Shown here: positions 8,657 through 18,406 of the stretch, piece after piece
Layout: each line of letters starts with the position of its first letter
Numbering within the stretch: the first letter of the stretch is position 1
Origin: Rosettibacter sp964572725
Lineage (GTDB): Bacteria; Bacteroidota; Ignavibacteria; Ignavibacteriales; Melioribacteraceae
Direction: 5' to 3'
Length of the DNA stretch: 64,000 bases
Assembly (NCBI GenBank): GCA_964572725.1
Contig: CAZNFW010000015.1
Span: 1 to 64,000 of the forward strand
Position numbers and translations under genes: made by a program
The notes under the pieces: model-generated
What the model saw: the letters and a program-made list of their open reading frames with translations, nothing else
Database searches by the model: none
Told to the model about the DNA's origin: nothing

Positions 8657-9889
8657 TCAGGATGAATTTTCTTTTTTTATCCAATCATTATCTAATAAAT
8701 CATTTTTAATTGCAAGTTCAATAATTCTTTGAGCTCTTTTTACTACAGGTGCATCAATCATTTTACTGCCAATTGTAATAACTCCAGTTCCTTGTTTCTT
8801 TGCTTCTTCGAAAGCAAGAATAATTTTTTTTGCTTTTTCAATTTCATTTTGAGTTGGAGCAAATGCTTCGTGAACAATTTTTATTTGTCGAGGATGAATG
8901 CACCCTTTGCCTTCAAAACCGAGTGCTTTTGCTTCTAAAACACTTTGACGCAATCTCTCCATATCATTAACATCAGAAAAAACAGAATCAATTGCTTGAA
9001 TTCCTGCAGCTTTCGCAGCATTAATTATAACACTTCTTGCATAAAAACTTTCCTTGCCTTCAATTGTTCTTTCAACACCAATGTCTGCTGTGTAATCTTC
9101 CAAACCAATTGTCAATGCACAAACAAGGTCCGAAGCAGCTGCTATTTCATAAGCTTTAATAACTCCGAGAGCACTTTCAATTATTGGCATTAGATAAATT
9201 GTGTCATAAATATTTTGCTGTGCTTTGATAATATTTATTTCTTCTTCTACATCTTTGACTGTCATAGCTGATTCACATTTTGGAATTAGAATGACATGAA
9301 CATTATGAGGAACAACAAAATACAAATCATCTAAACCCATTGGCAGTTGATTAATTCGAACCATTCTTTCTGCACCATAAAAATCAATAGCACGCAGAGC
9401 ATTCCTAACTAAATATCTTGCAGCAGCTTTTTCTTCTGGCGGGACGCTGTCTTCAAGGTCAAGAATTATTGCATCGGGTTTATGAAGTCCGGCATTTGGA
9501 AAATATTTTGGTTCATTGCCAGGTAAATAAAGTCTGCTTCTTCTTAAATGGTCTTTTTCGGTTTTGTAAAAATTATTTTTATTTATAGGCAGCAAATATT
9601 CGCGCAGGTCGTCAGGACAAATACTTTTATAAGCAGCTTCAAATCGTGAAGCAATTGTAAAGGGCAGAGCACCATAATCTTCCAGATAAATATTTGCATT
9701 TTTGATTTCGAAAAAGTTACACATTTCAATTATCAATTCATTTATACTTTCTCCATATAAAGAACCAACTTTGCTTTGAACGGAAAATTTTATACCTCCA
9801 GTTTTAGTCAATTTAATCTCGAAGTAACAATCGGAACGGATTTTATCCCCTCGTTTTCCAGCTTTGCCAATTTTGGATTTTGTTTTCAT
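8657..9889 (-). CDS. Citrate lyase gamma-beta fusion (CitD acyl carrier + CitE lyase)
   Basis: The 410-residue protein joins two subunits that are normally separate. Residues ~1-95 match the CitD acyl carrier: 'GDKIRSDCYFEI' contains the expected attachment serine (Ser19), followed by 'SVQSKVGSLYGESI' and 'LEDYGALPFTIASRFEAA'. Residues ~113-400 match CitE of the HpcH/HpaI aldolase superfamily: 'RRSRLYLPGNEPKYF', 'AIILDLEDSVPPEEK', 'MPIIESALGVIKAYEIA', 'ALTIGLEDYTADIGV' and 'KGCIHPRQIKIVHEAF'. The fused enzyme would carry its own substrate arm and cleave citryl-ACP to oxaloacetate and acetyl-ACP. It lies between citF and the MmgE/PrpD gene, all on the minus strand with short spacers. Confidence 0.88.
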   Translation of the reverse strand: MKTKSKIGKAGKRGDKIRSDCYFEIKLTKTGGIKFSVQSKVGSLYGESINELIIEMCNFFEIKNANIYLEDYGALPFTIASRFEAAYKSICPDDLREYLLPINKNNFYKTEKDHLRRSRLYLPGNEPKYFPNAGLHKPDAIILDLEDSVPPEEKAAARYLVRNALRAIDFYGAERMVRINQLPMGLDDLYFVVPHNVHVILIPKCESAMTVKDVEEEINIIKAQQNIYDTIYLMPIIESALGVIKAYEIAAASDLVCALTIGLEDYTADIGVERTIEGKESFYARSVIINAAKAAGIQAIDSVFSDVNDMERLRQSVLEAKALGFEGKGCIHPRQIKIVHEAFAPTQNEIEKAKKIILAFEEAKKQGTGVITIGSKMIDAPVVKRAQRIIELAIKNDLLDNDWIKKENSS

Positions 9890-9985
9890 TTTTCTATCAA
9901 TTTATTTTTATAAAATTATTTCTTTGGTGATGTATCAATTTAATTATATAAAAATAATTTAATCAATTTATTTTGTGAAATATGA

Positions 9986-11419
9986 TTATAAAATTAAATT
10001 TACCATAAAATCTCTTGCCATGTATTCTTCGCAGTTGAAAATCATATCTTTAATTTGCCTTTGTTTTTCAGAAGTCATTGATTCATCAGTGAGAGAATTA
10101 AATTTATTCTCTAAGTCTTCAACAGTCATTGGCTGTTTTGGATGACCTTTTGGGTATTCAAGATATTCAGAAAATTCTTTTCCATCTTTAGTTTTGAATA
10201 CAACTTTAGATGGTTGTTTTTCGGGAAATAATTTTTCGAATTCAGTTGATGCTTCGCCTTTAATTTTATCAATTACTTTCCAAATTCTCGGATCTTTTAA
10301 TTTTTCTTCTGTAAAAGATTGAGCAGTAATTTTTCTATCAACAATTGCAGCTGCAATGCAGTAGGGAAGTGAATGGTCTGCAGTTTCTCTTGTTTGAGGA
10401 TGATATTTTTCTTTATCGAATAAAATGTCACAAACTCTTGCAATAGTATGAATGGTTACTGATTCAATTTCTTCGTAGTGTATATCATTTTTTGTAACAA
10501 CATTTAATACTGCAGAAATGTGAGTATGTGTTAATGCTTCTGTTGGAAAAGCTTTCATGCTGCATTCGAGAATTTTAAAATTGCTTCCAAGATTATCAAT
10601 TAATTTTTCAATATTCCATTTCCATTCACCATATTTTTCTCTTTTAGGAATTTTTATTGGACTTACTATTTGATTTTCATAGTCCCAGCCAAATAAACAA
10701 TCCATTAAACCTTCTTTGCCTTCAAAAATAAATTGTGGTCCAGTAAAACCTTTTTGAGCTAACAATGCTGCAATAACTCCACTTTGAACTGCTAATGGGT
10801 CGACGAAATTTTTCATCATCGATAATTTACCTGAAGCTGGAGCGCCAATTGTAAAATTGTGTGAACCACTGATTCCAATTGCATTTACCATTTGTTCAAT
10901 AGTTAATCCTAAAATTTTTCCTGCAATGATTGGTGAAACAAATTGAGTTAAAGTTGCATGATGCCATTTCCGTTCACGAATTCCGGGAATAGCAAATTCA
11001 CAAAGTCGTTGTTCAAATTCGTATCCAAGAACAATTGCAACAATAACATCTTTCATTGATGCATTAACAAGTTCAGCTGTAGCTAAAGCAGCCGGAATTA
11101 AATCAGAAGGATGAGATGGATCTTCTTTCCAATAAATATCATTGAAGTCGAGTGAACGAATCATAAGTGAATTAATAAGTGCTGCATTAACTGCTGGAAT
11201 TTTATCGCCAAATGCAATAACAGTTGCTTCATTTCGACCACCAATATTTTTGTAAAAATCTCTGACAATATTTACATCTTTAGTTTTATATGCACCGAAA
11301 GCACATCCTATTGAATCGTATAAAAATCTTTTTGCTGTTTCAACTACTTTATCTGGTAAATCTTTGTAATTGAAATTCACAGCAAATTCAGAGATAACAC
11401 GTGATATGGATTTTTCCAT
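9986..11419 (-). CDS. MmgE/PrpD family dehydratase-like protein
   Basis: The start is set at ATG 11419 because GAGGA lies eight bases upstream; the in-frame TTG at 11434 overlaps this ribosome site. The ~477-residue protein has the family pattern: 'RFLYDSIGCAFGAYKT', 'FNDIYWKEDPSHPSDLIPAA', 'ALGVYEF'-type helix 'AIVLGYEFEQRLCEF', 'TIGAPASGKLSMMKNF' and 'CSMKAFPTEALTHTH'. PrpD dehydrates 2-methylcitrate, while other members act on cis-aconitate or unknown acids. No prpC or prpB is seen here. Next to citrate lyase genes and near aconitase, a tricarboxylate substrate is likely but the exact one cannot be assigned. Confidence 0.85.
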   Translation of the reverse strand: MEKSISRVISEFAVNFNYKDLPDKVVETAKRFLYDSIGCAFGAYKTKDVNIVRDFYKNIGGRNEATVIAFGDKIPAVNAALINSLMIRSLDFNDIYWKEDPSHPSDLIPAALATAELVNASMKDVIVAIVLGYEFEQRLCEFAIPGIRERKWHHATLTQFVSPIIAGKILGLTIEQMVNAIGISGSHNFTIGAPASGKLSMMKNFVDPLAVQSGVIAALLAQKGFTGPQFIFEGKEGLMDCLFGWDYENQIVSPIKIPKREKYGEWKWNIEKLIDNLGSNFKILECSMKAFPTEALTHTHISAVLNVVTKNDIHYEEIESVTIHTIARVCDILFDKEKYHPQTRETADHSLPYCIAAAIVDRKITAQSFTEEKLKDPRIWKVIDKIKGEASTEFEKLFPEKQPSKVVFKTKDGKEFSEYLEYPKGHPKQPMTVEDLENKFNSLTDESMTSEKQRQIKDMIFNCEEYMARDFMVNLIL

Positions 11420-11670
11420 AGTGTTAATCCTCAATTGTGTTAGTGAAAATTAAAGATTGTTACTTACTTATTTTGCCAGTTGGTTTCGTAAATTTTGGGA
11501 AAGTTGAGGAAAGGGAAGAAGTGTTTGGAAGTATTTGTGTTTTTTTTCAGCATAAGATTTATAAATCAAAAAAATCTATTGTCAATATATTTCTTTAGAG
11601 TGAATTTAGCAATTTTGGTGGTAGTCTTGGAAATTCATAGATATTAGTATTAATTCTATAATTAATAAGT

Positions 11671-12004
11671 TTAGCCCAAAATTTCCTTTAAAGCTTTATA
11701 TAAATACAGGAGATCATGCTTGATAGTATTCTATACCAGTTTCATATTAACATCAAAATATCCATGAATCAATCTGTAACGCATACCTACGATATCCTGC
11801 CAGGGGATGTGGTCGTATTTTAATTTTGTTTCTTCTGAAATTTTGGAAGCGGCTTCACCAATTATTTCAATTTCTTTAATGACTGATAAAAAAAAGCATT
11901 CTGTTTTTACTAAATTCTTTTTCAGATATTCCTGAACAGAATGATAATGTTTCTTCTGCAGCATCAATCATGTGCTGAATTCTGATCTTATCCTCAGGCC
12001 TCAT
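11671..12004 (-). pseudogene. HepT-like HEPN toxin, broken by a frameshift and a TAG codon
   Basis: The frame opens at ATG 12004, overlapping the last 11 bases of the MNT gene. It reads 'MRPEDKIRIQHMIDAAEETL', the usual HepT beginning, until a run of eight T (11888-11895 on the plus strand, as A). Removing one T restores 'SVIKEIEIIGEAASKISEE' and the rest of the protein, including 'GMRYRLIHGYFDVN' with an RX4H motif (Tyr replaces the usual Asn after Arg). A second lesion follows: 'MKLV' then TAG where HepT normally has Trp, then 'NTIKHDLLYLYK'. The ancestral protein had about 110 residues. HepT is a ribonuclease toxin held in check by the MNT partner. Confidence 0.85.
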
Positions 12005-12290
12005 ATTTAACCCGGGCTTCTTTAATTACTGAATCCCTGAAATAACGGCTTAATTCTTCCGGTGTTCGTAAGTCAACCTTTCTGCCTATAATTTCAGATA
12101 GCTGTCGTTCCATCCTTGCAATGTCAAGAAGTCCGTATTCAGCATTTTCTGCAAACTCAACTAATAAGTCAACATCACTTTCAGAATTTTCAGTATCCTT
12201 AAGATACGAACCGAACAGGGAAAGCTTCTTTATTTTGTTTGCTTTGCAGAACGAATCTAATTCTTTTTTGTGTTTAGTTAAGATGTCCAT
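11994..12290 (-). CDS. MNT-type nucleotidyltransferase antitoxin (MntA-like)
   Basis: The start is ATG 12290 with GGAG six bases upstream; an upstream TTG at 12302 covers the ribosome site. The ~98-residue protein has the minimal nucleotidyltransferase core 'LSLFGSYLKDTENSESDVDL' (GSX10DXD) and the typical 'IGRKVDLRTPEELSRYF' end. In HepT/MntA pairs this enzyme adds AMP to HepT and silences it. Its gene is intact although the toxin gene directly downstream is broken, so it may persist as an orphan antitoxin. Confidence 0.88.
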   Translation of the reverse strand: MDILTKHKKELDSFCKANKIKKLSLFGSYLKDTENSESDVDLLVEFAENAEYGLLDIARMERQLSEIIGRKVDLRTPEELSRYFRDSVIKEARVKYEA

Positions 12291-12367
12291 TGCGTACTCC
12301 AAAATCAGACTAATTAATTTATGTTAACTTCTGAAATATAACTGTATAACCAAACTTCTATAATTTT

Positions 12368-12577
12368 CTAAAGCAACTGGATATTCTGCAGTCTATTTCT
12401 CACAATAATAGAAAAATAATGAGTTTCTTTGTCATACTTCCAATAGTCAGTTGGTTCTGAATAAGAATGATTGTTTATTAAGCGATTTATTTTATTTATA
12501 AATCCGTTTCTTTCTGGAAACATCTTTTTGGGAACATAAAATATTTCTTGAATTCTTTCTTTTAGACATCCGTATAA
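12368..12577 (-). pseudogene. Possible protein remnant in the 470-nt gap upstream of mntA
   Basis: Between 12303 and 12772 no intact gene is seen. On the minus strand a 69-codon open stretch ending with TAG at 12368 reads like real protein: 'GCLKERIQEIFYVPKKMF', 'RLINNHSYSEPTDYWKYD', 'THYFSIIVRNRLQ'. It has no credible start; a TGA lies immediately upstream and another frame upstream also looks protein-like, so it may be the 3' end of a decayed gene. No family is recognised. Confidence 0.35.
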
Positions 12578-12772
12578 TCACCTTTAAAGAATATTTTTAT
12601 ACTTGGGGAATTCTTAAAAATTAACAATGGTCACCTTAAAATATCTGCCTACTTTAAAATAATTCAGATGTCTTTCTTACTTATTTATTTATTCACTGTA
12701 AAAGTTATTTCAGTAAGATTATTAAATGAGTTTATGAAAATTACCAGTATCTAAGAATAATATAATTTGTAA

Positions 12773-14764
12773 TCAAAGATTAAATTTTACCCAGTTTTCA
12801 AGTCCATTAGCTACAATTAATTCTTGAGCTGCACTTCCTATTGGATTGATTGAATATGTTTTGTCATTTGCTGTGATTGTTGAATTTTGGAAATTAATTT
12901 TTGCTGTTATTCCTGTTTGAATGGTTAATTGATTCATATCAAATTGTTTTTTCAAATCATTTACTAATTCTGGGCATTCAATAGTCAGGAAACCGTTATT
13001 AATTGCATTTCGTTTGTAAGTCTCATTAAATGAACCAGCAATTACAAGTTGAATACCTTTGTATTTTAATGCTGTTGCAGCTTGTTCACGTGAACTGCCA
13101 GTTCCAAAATTAAATCCTCCAACAAGTATGTCACCTTCTTTAACTATGTTTTTAAAATTCGGATCATAATTTTCCATAACTACATTTGCCTGGTCTAAAG
13201 GAGTCATATCATCATTATAAGTATATTTACCGGGATAAATTCCATCTGTGTTTAAGTTGTCTTGTGGACAAAAGATTAATTCACCTGTAATTTCAGAAGG
13301 GAAGCCATCAATAATATGAACGGATGTTGTAAAAGTATTTCTTTTTGTATTTATTTTTATATCTCCAATAATTTTTTGACTTGTCAAAAGGGTTTGATGA
13401 GGTTCATTCCATTCATAATCGATATAACCTGATAAAGCTGAATAAGCTACAACAGCGGGAGATGCGAGATAAGCATAAGCATTTGGCGAGCCCATTCGAC
13501 CTTTGAAATTTCTGTTAGTTGCTGAAATTCCAACTTCGCCATCTTCAAGTAAACCAGTTCCTAATCCGATGCAAGGACCGCAGCCTGGAGGCAGAGGAAT
13601 TGCTCCTGCTTTAATTAATGCCTGCCAGTCTCCTCGTTTTTCACTTTCTTTTTGGACTTCACTAGAGGCAGCACCGATATAAAATTTTACATGTTCTGCG
13701 ACTTTTTTACCTCTTAAAATTTTTGCAGCTTCAGAAATATCTTCAACACGGGAATTTACACAAGATACTAAATAAGCTTTATTGATTTTTATTTTTTTGT
13801 TTTTGATCTCTGAAACAGGTGTAATTTTTTTGAGTGTATTTGGTCCTGATACATAAGGTTCAATTGAAGTAAGATCGATAGTTAATTCTTTAGAATAAAA
13901 TGCATCTTTATCAGGTTGAAGATTTGGCAATTCTTTTTCAAGCTGAAAAATTCTTTCTTCATTTATTCTTGGATGTTTACCATTTCCATCAGCATCGGAT
14001 GGAACTCCTTCGAGTCCTCTTTGCTGAATAAATTTGGCTCTGTTTTTTAACCACTTAATTGTCACTTCATCGATAGGGAATAGACCAACAAGAGCACCCC
14101 ATTCGGTTGTCATGTTAGCGATTGTAAGCCGTTCATCAATACTTAGATATTTAATGCCTTCGCCAACAAATTCAATTGCATGATTTAATACTTCATCATT
14201 ATTAAAAAATCCACAGAGAGCAATTATTACATCTTTGCCGGTAACCCCAATTTGTAATTTTCCTTTTAATTCTACTTTAGCTATAGGAGGAACCTGCCAC
14301 CATGTTTTACCAGTTGCCCAGATTGCGGCTGCATCTGTTCTTACAATTGGTGTCCCTAAGCATCCAATTCCGCCATACATATTTGAATGGCTGTCGGATG
14401 CAACTGCCATAGTTCCAGGCCAGGCATAACCTTCTTCAATCATAATTTGATGACCAATTCCACGACCAGCAGGATAGAAATCAGCTCCCATAGATTTTGC
14501 AAACTCTTCAATCTTTCTATACTTCTGTAAATTCTTTTCGTCTTTGTTTTGAATATCATGGTCAAGTGTAATAACAACTTGTCTTGGATTTGCCAACTTA
14601 GTTGCACCAATACTTTTAAATTTTGGAATAACTGCACCAGTGTTATCGTGGGTCATAACATAAGCTGGACGAATTGTAATATAATCTCCAGATTGAACAA
14701 TTTGATTTGGCAAAAGGCCAACTGCATAACGCTGAGCAATTTTTTCGATTAATGTTTGAGGCAT
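12773..14764 (-). CDS. Aconitate hydratase
   Basis: The 663-residue protein is a complete aconitase-superfamily enzyme. The large domain shows 'VVITLDHDIQNKDEKN', 'DSHSNMYGGIGCLGTPIVRT', 'VSCVNSRVEDI' and 'PPGCGPCIGLGTGLLEDGE', which supply the three cysteines of the [4Fe-4S] cluster. The C-terminal swivel domain carries 'GGFNFGTGSSREQAATALK'. It interconverts citrate and isocitrate through cis-aconitate. The length is that of the compact aconitase/homoaconitase branch rather than AcnA (~890) or AcnB (~860). It lies among citrate lyase genes and, across the accessory island, an isocitrate-type dehydrogenase. Homoaconitase or a methylaconitate role is possible but less likely. Confidence 0.9.
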   Translation of the reverse strand: MPQTLIEKIAQRYAVGLLPNQIVQSGDYITIRPAYVMTHDNTGAVIPKFKSIGATKLANPRQVVITLDHDIQNKDEKNLQKYRKIEEFAKSMGADFYPAGRGIGHQIMIEEGYAWPGTMAVASDSHSNMYGGIGCLGTPIVRTDAAAIWATGKTWWQVPPIAKVELKGKLQIGVTGKDVIIALCGFFNNDEVLNHAIEFVGEGIKYLSIDERLTIANMTTEWGALVGLFPIDEVTIKWLKNRAKFIQQRGLEGVPSDADGNGKHPRINEERIFQLEKELPNLQPDKDAFYSKELTIDLTSIEPYVSGPNTLKKITPVSEIKNKKIKINKAYLVSCVNSRVEDISEAAKILRGKKVAEHVKFYIGAASSEVQKESEKRGDWQALIKAGAIPLPPGCGPCIGLGTGLLEDGEVGISATNRNFKGRMGSPNAYAYLASPAVVAYSALSGYIDYEWNEPHQTLLTSQKIIGDIKINTKRNTFTTSVHIIDGFPSEITGELIFCPQDNLNTDGIYPGKYTYNDDMTPLDQANVVMENYDPNFKNIVKEGDILVGGFNFGTGSSREQAATALKYKGIQLVIAGSFNETYKRNAINNGFLTIECPELVNDLKKQFDMNQLTIQTGITAKINFQNSTITANDKTYSINPIGSAAQELIVANGLENWVKFNL

Positions 14765-15094
14765 TGTTTCTGTCAGGTATAATTTATTTATAATGTTATG
14801 GCTATAGTATATATAAAATTATTAAGAATTTACATTCGTTATATTATAAATCAATTGTTGCAAATATACATTTTAATTGAAAATATGTTAATAAAAATAT
14901 CATTGATTATTTAAGATTATTTAAAAGCAATTCTGAATTTAAGTGTATAACTGAATTTTGTAATTCTAAAAATAATGTATTATTGAGAATATACGAAACA
15001 ATTAAATGTTACTAATTTACTTTAAGAAGTATTTACAACAATTAAGATAAAAATTTACTCTGAATTTGTAGGAGTTATGAATTAATGTTGTTAA
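14765..15094. other. 330-nt AT-rich intergenic region upstream of aconitase
   Basis: No gene, hairpin or repeat stands out. It must hold the aconitase promoter on the minus strand, but no clear promoter boxes could be set. Confidence 0.5.
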
Positions 15095-18000
15095 TTATAA
15101 AGTTTTTTCAGCTTCATCATAATATTTATCGATTTCTTTTTGTAGTTCAATTGTTTTGGCAATAGCAGTTACTATTTTACAATATGTTTTTATTTCTTCT
15201 GATGAAAGTGTATTTCCAATTCTGTCTTTTAACCATTTCTCACAGACTTGATAACCACCAATCTGATATTGCCATACCTCTTCTGCAACTTTGTTAAAAT
15301 ATTGTTCGTTGTTAATCCATACTTTTTCGTTTTCATATTTAACTTTTTCAATTTTGTCTGTTCCGGATTTGGGAAATCTGGAAATTGTTTTATCTAAAAT
15401 TTTTGAATTAAGCAAATGCAAATCTGCAAGCTGTTTACCAAGATTACCGAGCTTGATAAATAATTTATAATCTTTTGTAAAAGGTATTCGTGGAAAATCT
15501 ATCTTTAAGAATTCCGCATATTTAGCACGGTAGATATTGCTGTAAAGAACGGCATAGATATAATAAAATATTTCTTCCGGTGTTATTTCTTTTTTGAAAT
15601 TGGTTTTTAATTCCTCAAATAGTTCTGGTTTTATGTTTGGTTGTTTGATTTGATATTTTATTTCTGGTTCAAACAACATTATTTGTGAAAATGAACTTAT
15701 TTTCTTTTTATTTCTTTCGGTATAAAGGTAAAGTGGGAATAAATAGCTGATTGAAACTGCAGATGTTATGGAATGAGCATCAATAATATTATTAGTTATA
15801 AAGGTTGGCAGAATACCTGACTTATCCAATTGACGTGATATTATTAATCCTACATTCTCATTCAACATAAGCTTCATCAAATTTTTTCTTGACCTCTCTA
15901 TAATTTCATCGTGATAAAAAATCCATCGAATATCAAATGGTCTATATAAAATTTGTGTAAATGCATTTTGCCAGTTATCATCGCTTCTTAAATTTTTTCT
16001 TCGTTCACTAATTTTCCAGCTTTTATTTTCTCTCAATCCATAAGTTTGTTTAATAATTTCATCATCAATTTTTGGATTAATAAATTGACGAATTCTCATT
16101 TCTAGTTGTCTCTTATCAATATCTATAACGAAATTATCTCTTGCTGTTACTATCCCAACGCTGTTTAATCGAAAGATATCTGTAATTTTTTTGAAACTCA
16201 TATACTTTTCTTGCAAACTTATATCCTGCGGGATAAAAAGATAAAACTCACTTTTAGGTTCAAGTTTTTTCCATTTAACATTTTTAATGTTATGTTTATT
16301 AAGCCATTCATATTTATTTTCTCTTAATCCATAAATATCATAATGAAAAACTTTTTTACTTTCATCATTTTTATATTTAATAAAAAATGAAATTGCCACT
16401 CCTTGTTTTATATCAAAAACATTTTCGTCTTTGCTCCCATCTGGTGCTTTTTCTTTTTTTAAGCTGTTTCCGTGCAAATCAAGAATATAAATTTCATTAA
16501 AGCTATTCATTAAAGATTGGCGCATTCCCCTGAATGTAGGATTATCAAGATAACTATGATTGGTAATAAATCCTAAAACACCTTCACCTGCATGATCAAT
16601 TTTCCATTGAGCAAAACGAATAAATTTAACATAATCATCCTGAAGCCATTTTGGATTTTTTTCTCCAAGAGGTTTTCCATTAACTTTATAATAATCTTTT
16701 ATTGTATTTAAAATCCATTCACTATTATTTGATGAATGTCCCGAATAAGGTGGATTTCCAAGAATAACTAAAATAGGTACATCTTTTTTAACTTTTCCAG
16801 CCTCATGACTTTCTGTCGAAAGTGAAGACATACCGGGGAATTTAGTTTCTTCAAGTTCTTTCATTTCAAGTGTATTTGTTAAATAATATTTAAAACGCTC
16901 ATCATCTTTCATTCTATAACCAAGTTCTTCAAATAATAATGAAATTTTCATGTGACCAATAGCATATGGAGCCATCATTAGTTCAAAAGCATAATAGTTT
17001 TGAAGAATGTGTTCTTTTAGAAATGATTTAATACCACCTTTGCCATATTTATTATTAAATTCTTTTACAGCTGTTTCAATTGCTTTTGCTAAAAAGCTGA
17101 GTGTACCACCAGCGGGATCAAGCAAAGTGACACTTTTTGAAGCAAGTCCATCAGAGATTTTAAATTTGTCTTTTAAGATTTCGTGTATTGAACGAACTAT
17201 GAAAGAAACAACAGGTTCTGGAGTGTAATAAACTCCTCTCTTTTCTCGTGTATCGGGGTCATATACAGATAGAAAAGTTTCGTAAAAATGTAAAACTGGA
17301 TCGTTCCCTTTTCCATCGTGATAATATTCTTCAAGAATTTTTTTAATATCTGCAACAGACAAAACTTCTGCAATGTCATCAATAATAATTTCCATCTGTT
17401 GAGGTAAATCTTCTAATGAAATGAATCTAAATACATCTCTTAATATTCCAATAGATTTTGGAATGTATGAATAAGCAAGTTTTCTATTAAAATCTTTTTC
17501 AGCACGCAAACGAGCAGCAAATAAGCCATATGTAATTGTTTGTGAATAAAGGTCTGCAAATTCATCTTCGCTAATTCCTGCAATCAGAAACTCTTTAAAT
17601 GCTTCATAAAATGCTCGAATTGATTCAGTACCGATTTTTAATTCCTCGGTTACTATTTCTTCTTTAAGAAATTTTGTGCGTTTTGCAAGTTCAACTGCAA
17701 GTGTTTTTGCAGTATAGGTGTTGGGCAATGAAAAATCTAAGAATCTTTCTAACAGTTCAAATAAATTACCTTCATTTTCAAGTGGTGGAACTGCAGAAAG
17801 TTTTTTAATAACAAATGGACGAGCAATAGATATTTTTTCAATTCTTTCACCGTTTCTATATAAACGGAATTCTGTGAAATTTGTTAAAATAACATTAGGG
17901 AAAGTTGATAAATATCTTTCTATTTGATTTGTCTCTTCTATTCTATCGAGGTCTGTTCCTAAATCTTTTGCTTCTATGTAACCAATTATTTTTTGTTTTC

Positions 18001-18190
18001 CATCCCAGATTCTAAAATCAGGATTTCCAGCTTCTGTCTTTTTAGGTAAAATGGTTATATCAATTTTCTTTTTTCTTTTTGATTGTGAATATTCTCTCAG
18101 AAAGTCCGCAAGATGTTCATAATAAGATTCTTCTCTTGCATCGCCTTTCTGGTAGGTATTGAATAAATTTAGTAAATAATTATCAGTCAT
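15095..18190 (-). CDS. Single-polypeptide restriction-modification enzyme (type IIG/ISP-like adenine methyltransferase-nuclease)
   Basis: The 1031-residue protein has an N-terminal PD-(D/E)XK nuclease (Pro57-Asp58, then 'YIEAK' at 71-75). A helical linker leads to an N6-adenine methyltransferase: motif I 'LLDPAGGTLSFLAKAIE' and motif IV 'ILGNPPYSG'. The C-terminal ~450 residues would be the specificity domain ('ILYRPFDIRWIFYHDEI', 'FPRIPFTKDYKLF', 'YEWLNKHNIKNV'), as in type ISP and related enzymes. No helicase segment is seen, so type IIG is favoured over a true type I/ISP motor enzyme. One chain would both methylate and cut, defending against phages. It lies beside a fossil integron and a toxin-antitoxin remnant. 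Confidence 0.87.
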   Translation of the reverse strand: MTDNYLLNLFNTYQKGDAREESYYEHLADFLREYSQSKRKKKIDITILPKKTEAGNPDFRIWDGKQKIIGYIEAKDLGTDLDRIEETNQIERYLSTFPNVILTNFTEFRLYRNGERIEKISIARPFVIKKLSAVPPLENEGNLFELLERFLDFSLPNTYTAKTLAVELAKRTKFLKEEIVTEELKIGTESIRAFYEAFKEFLIAGISEDEFADLYSQTITYGLFAARLRAEKDFNRKLAYSYIPKSIGILRDVFRFISLEDLPQQMEIIIDDIAEVLSVADIKKILEEYYHDGKGNDPVLHFYETFLSVYDPDTREKRGVYYTPEPVVSFIVRSIHEILKDKFKISDGLASKSVTLLDPAGGTLSFLAKAIETAVKEFNNKYGKGGIKSFLKEHILQNYYAFELMMAPYAIGHMKISLLFEELGYRMKDDERFKYYLTNTLEMKELEETKFPGMSSLSTESHEAGKVKKDVPILVILGNPPYSGHSSNNSEWILNTIKDYYKVNGKPLGEKNPKWLQDDYVKFIRFAQWKIDHAGEGVLGFITNHSYLDNPTFRGMRQSLMNSFNEIYILDLHGNSLKKEKAPDGSKDENVFDIKQGVAISFFIKYKNDESKKVFHYDIYGLRENKYEWLNKHNIKNVKWKKLEPKSEFYLFIPQDISLQEKYMSFKKITDIFRLNSVGIVTARDNFVIDIDKRQLEMRIRQFINPKIDDEIIKQTYGLRENKSWKISERRKNLRSDDNWQNAFTQILYRPFDIRWIFYHDEIIERSRKNLMKLMLNENVGLIISRQLDKSGILPTFITNNIIDAHSITSAVSISYLFPLYLYTERNKKKISSFSQIMLFEPEIKYQIKQPNIKPELFEELKTNFKKEITPEEIFYYIYAVLYSNIYRAKYAEFLKIDFPRIPFTKDYKLFIKLGNLGKQLADLHLLNSKILDKTISRFPKSGTDKIEKVKYENEKVWINNEQYFNKVAEEVWQYQIGGYQVCEKWLKDRIGNTLSSEEIKTYCKIVTAIAKTIELQKEIDKYYDEAEKTL

Positions 18191-18406
18191 AATTAAAGAT
18201 ATGGCAAAAATTTTAATTGCTAATTAACAAATAAAAATAAATTTTTAAAATCGATAGCCATAAAAATTGTGGTAAGATTAGCTATTGTATTTGCGTCCAT
18301 TTGAATATTTTTTTCAGTGTTTTTTCCAAAATTATAAAATAGATTGAAAATGTTTTGGCTGTGTGATTAAAACAGATTTTCATTTTTTCACCTTTGATAT
18401 AATAGC

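Noticed and set aside
14861..14868. TATATTTG on the minus strand upstream of aconitase, like the Bacteroidota -7 box (TAnnTTTG)
   Set aside because: No TTG-type upstream box at the expected distance, and such strings are frequent in this AT-rich DNA.
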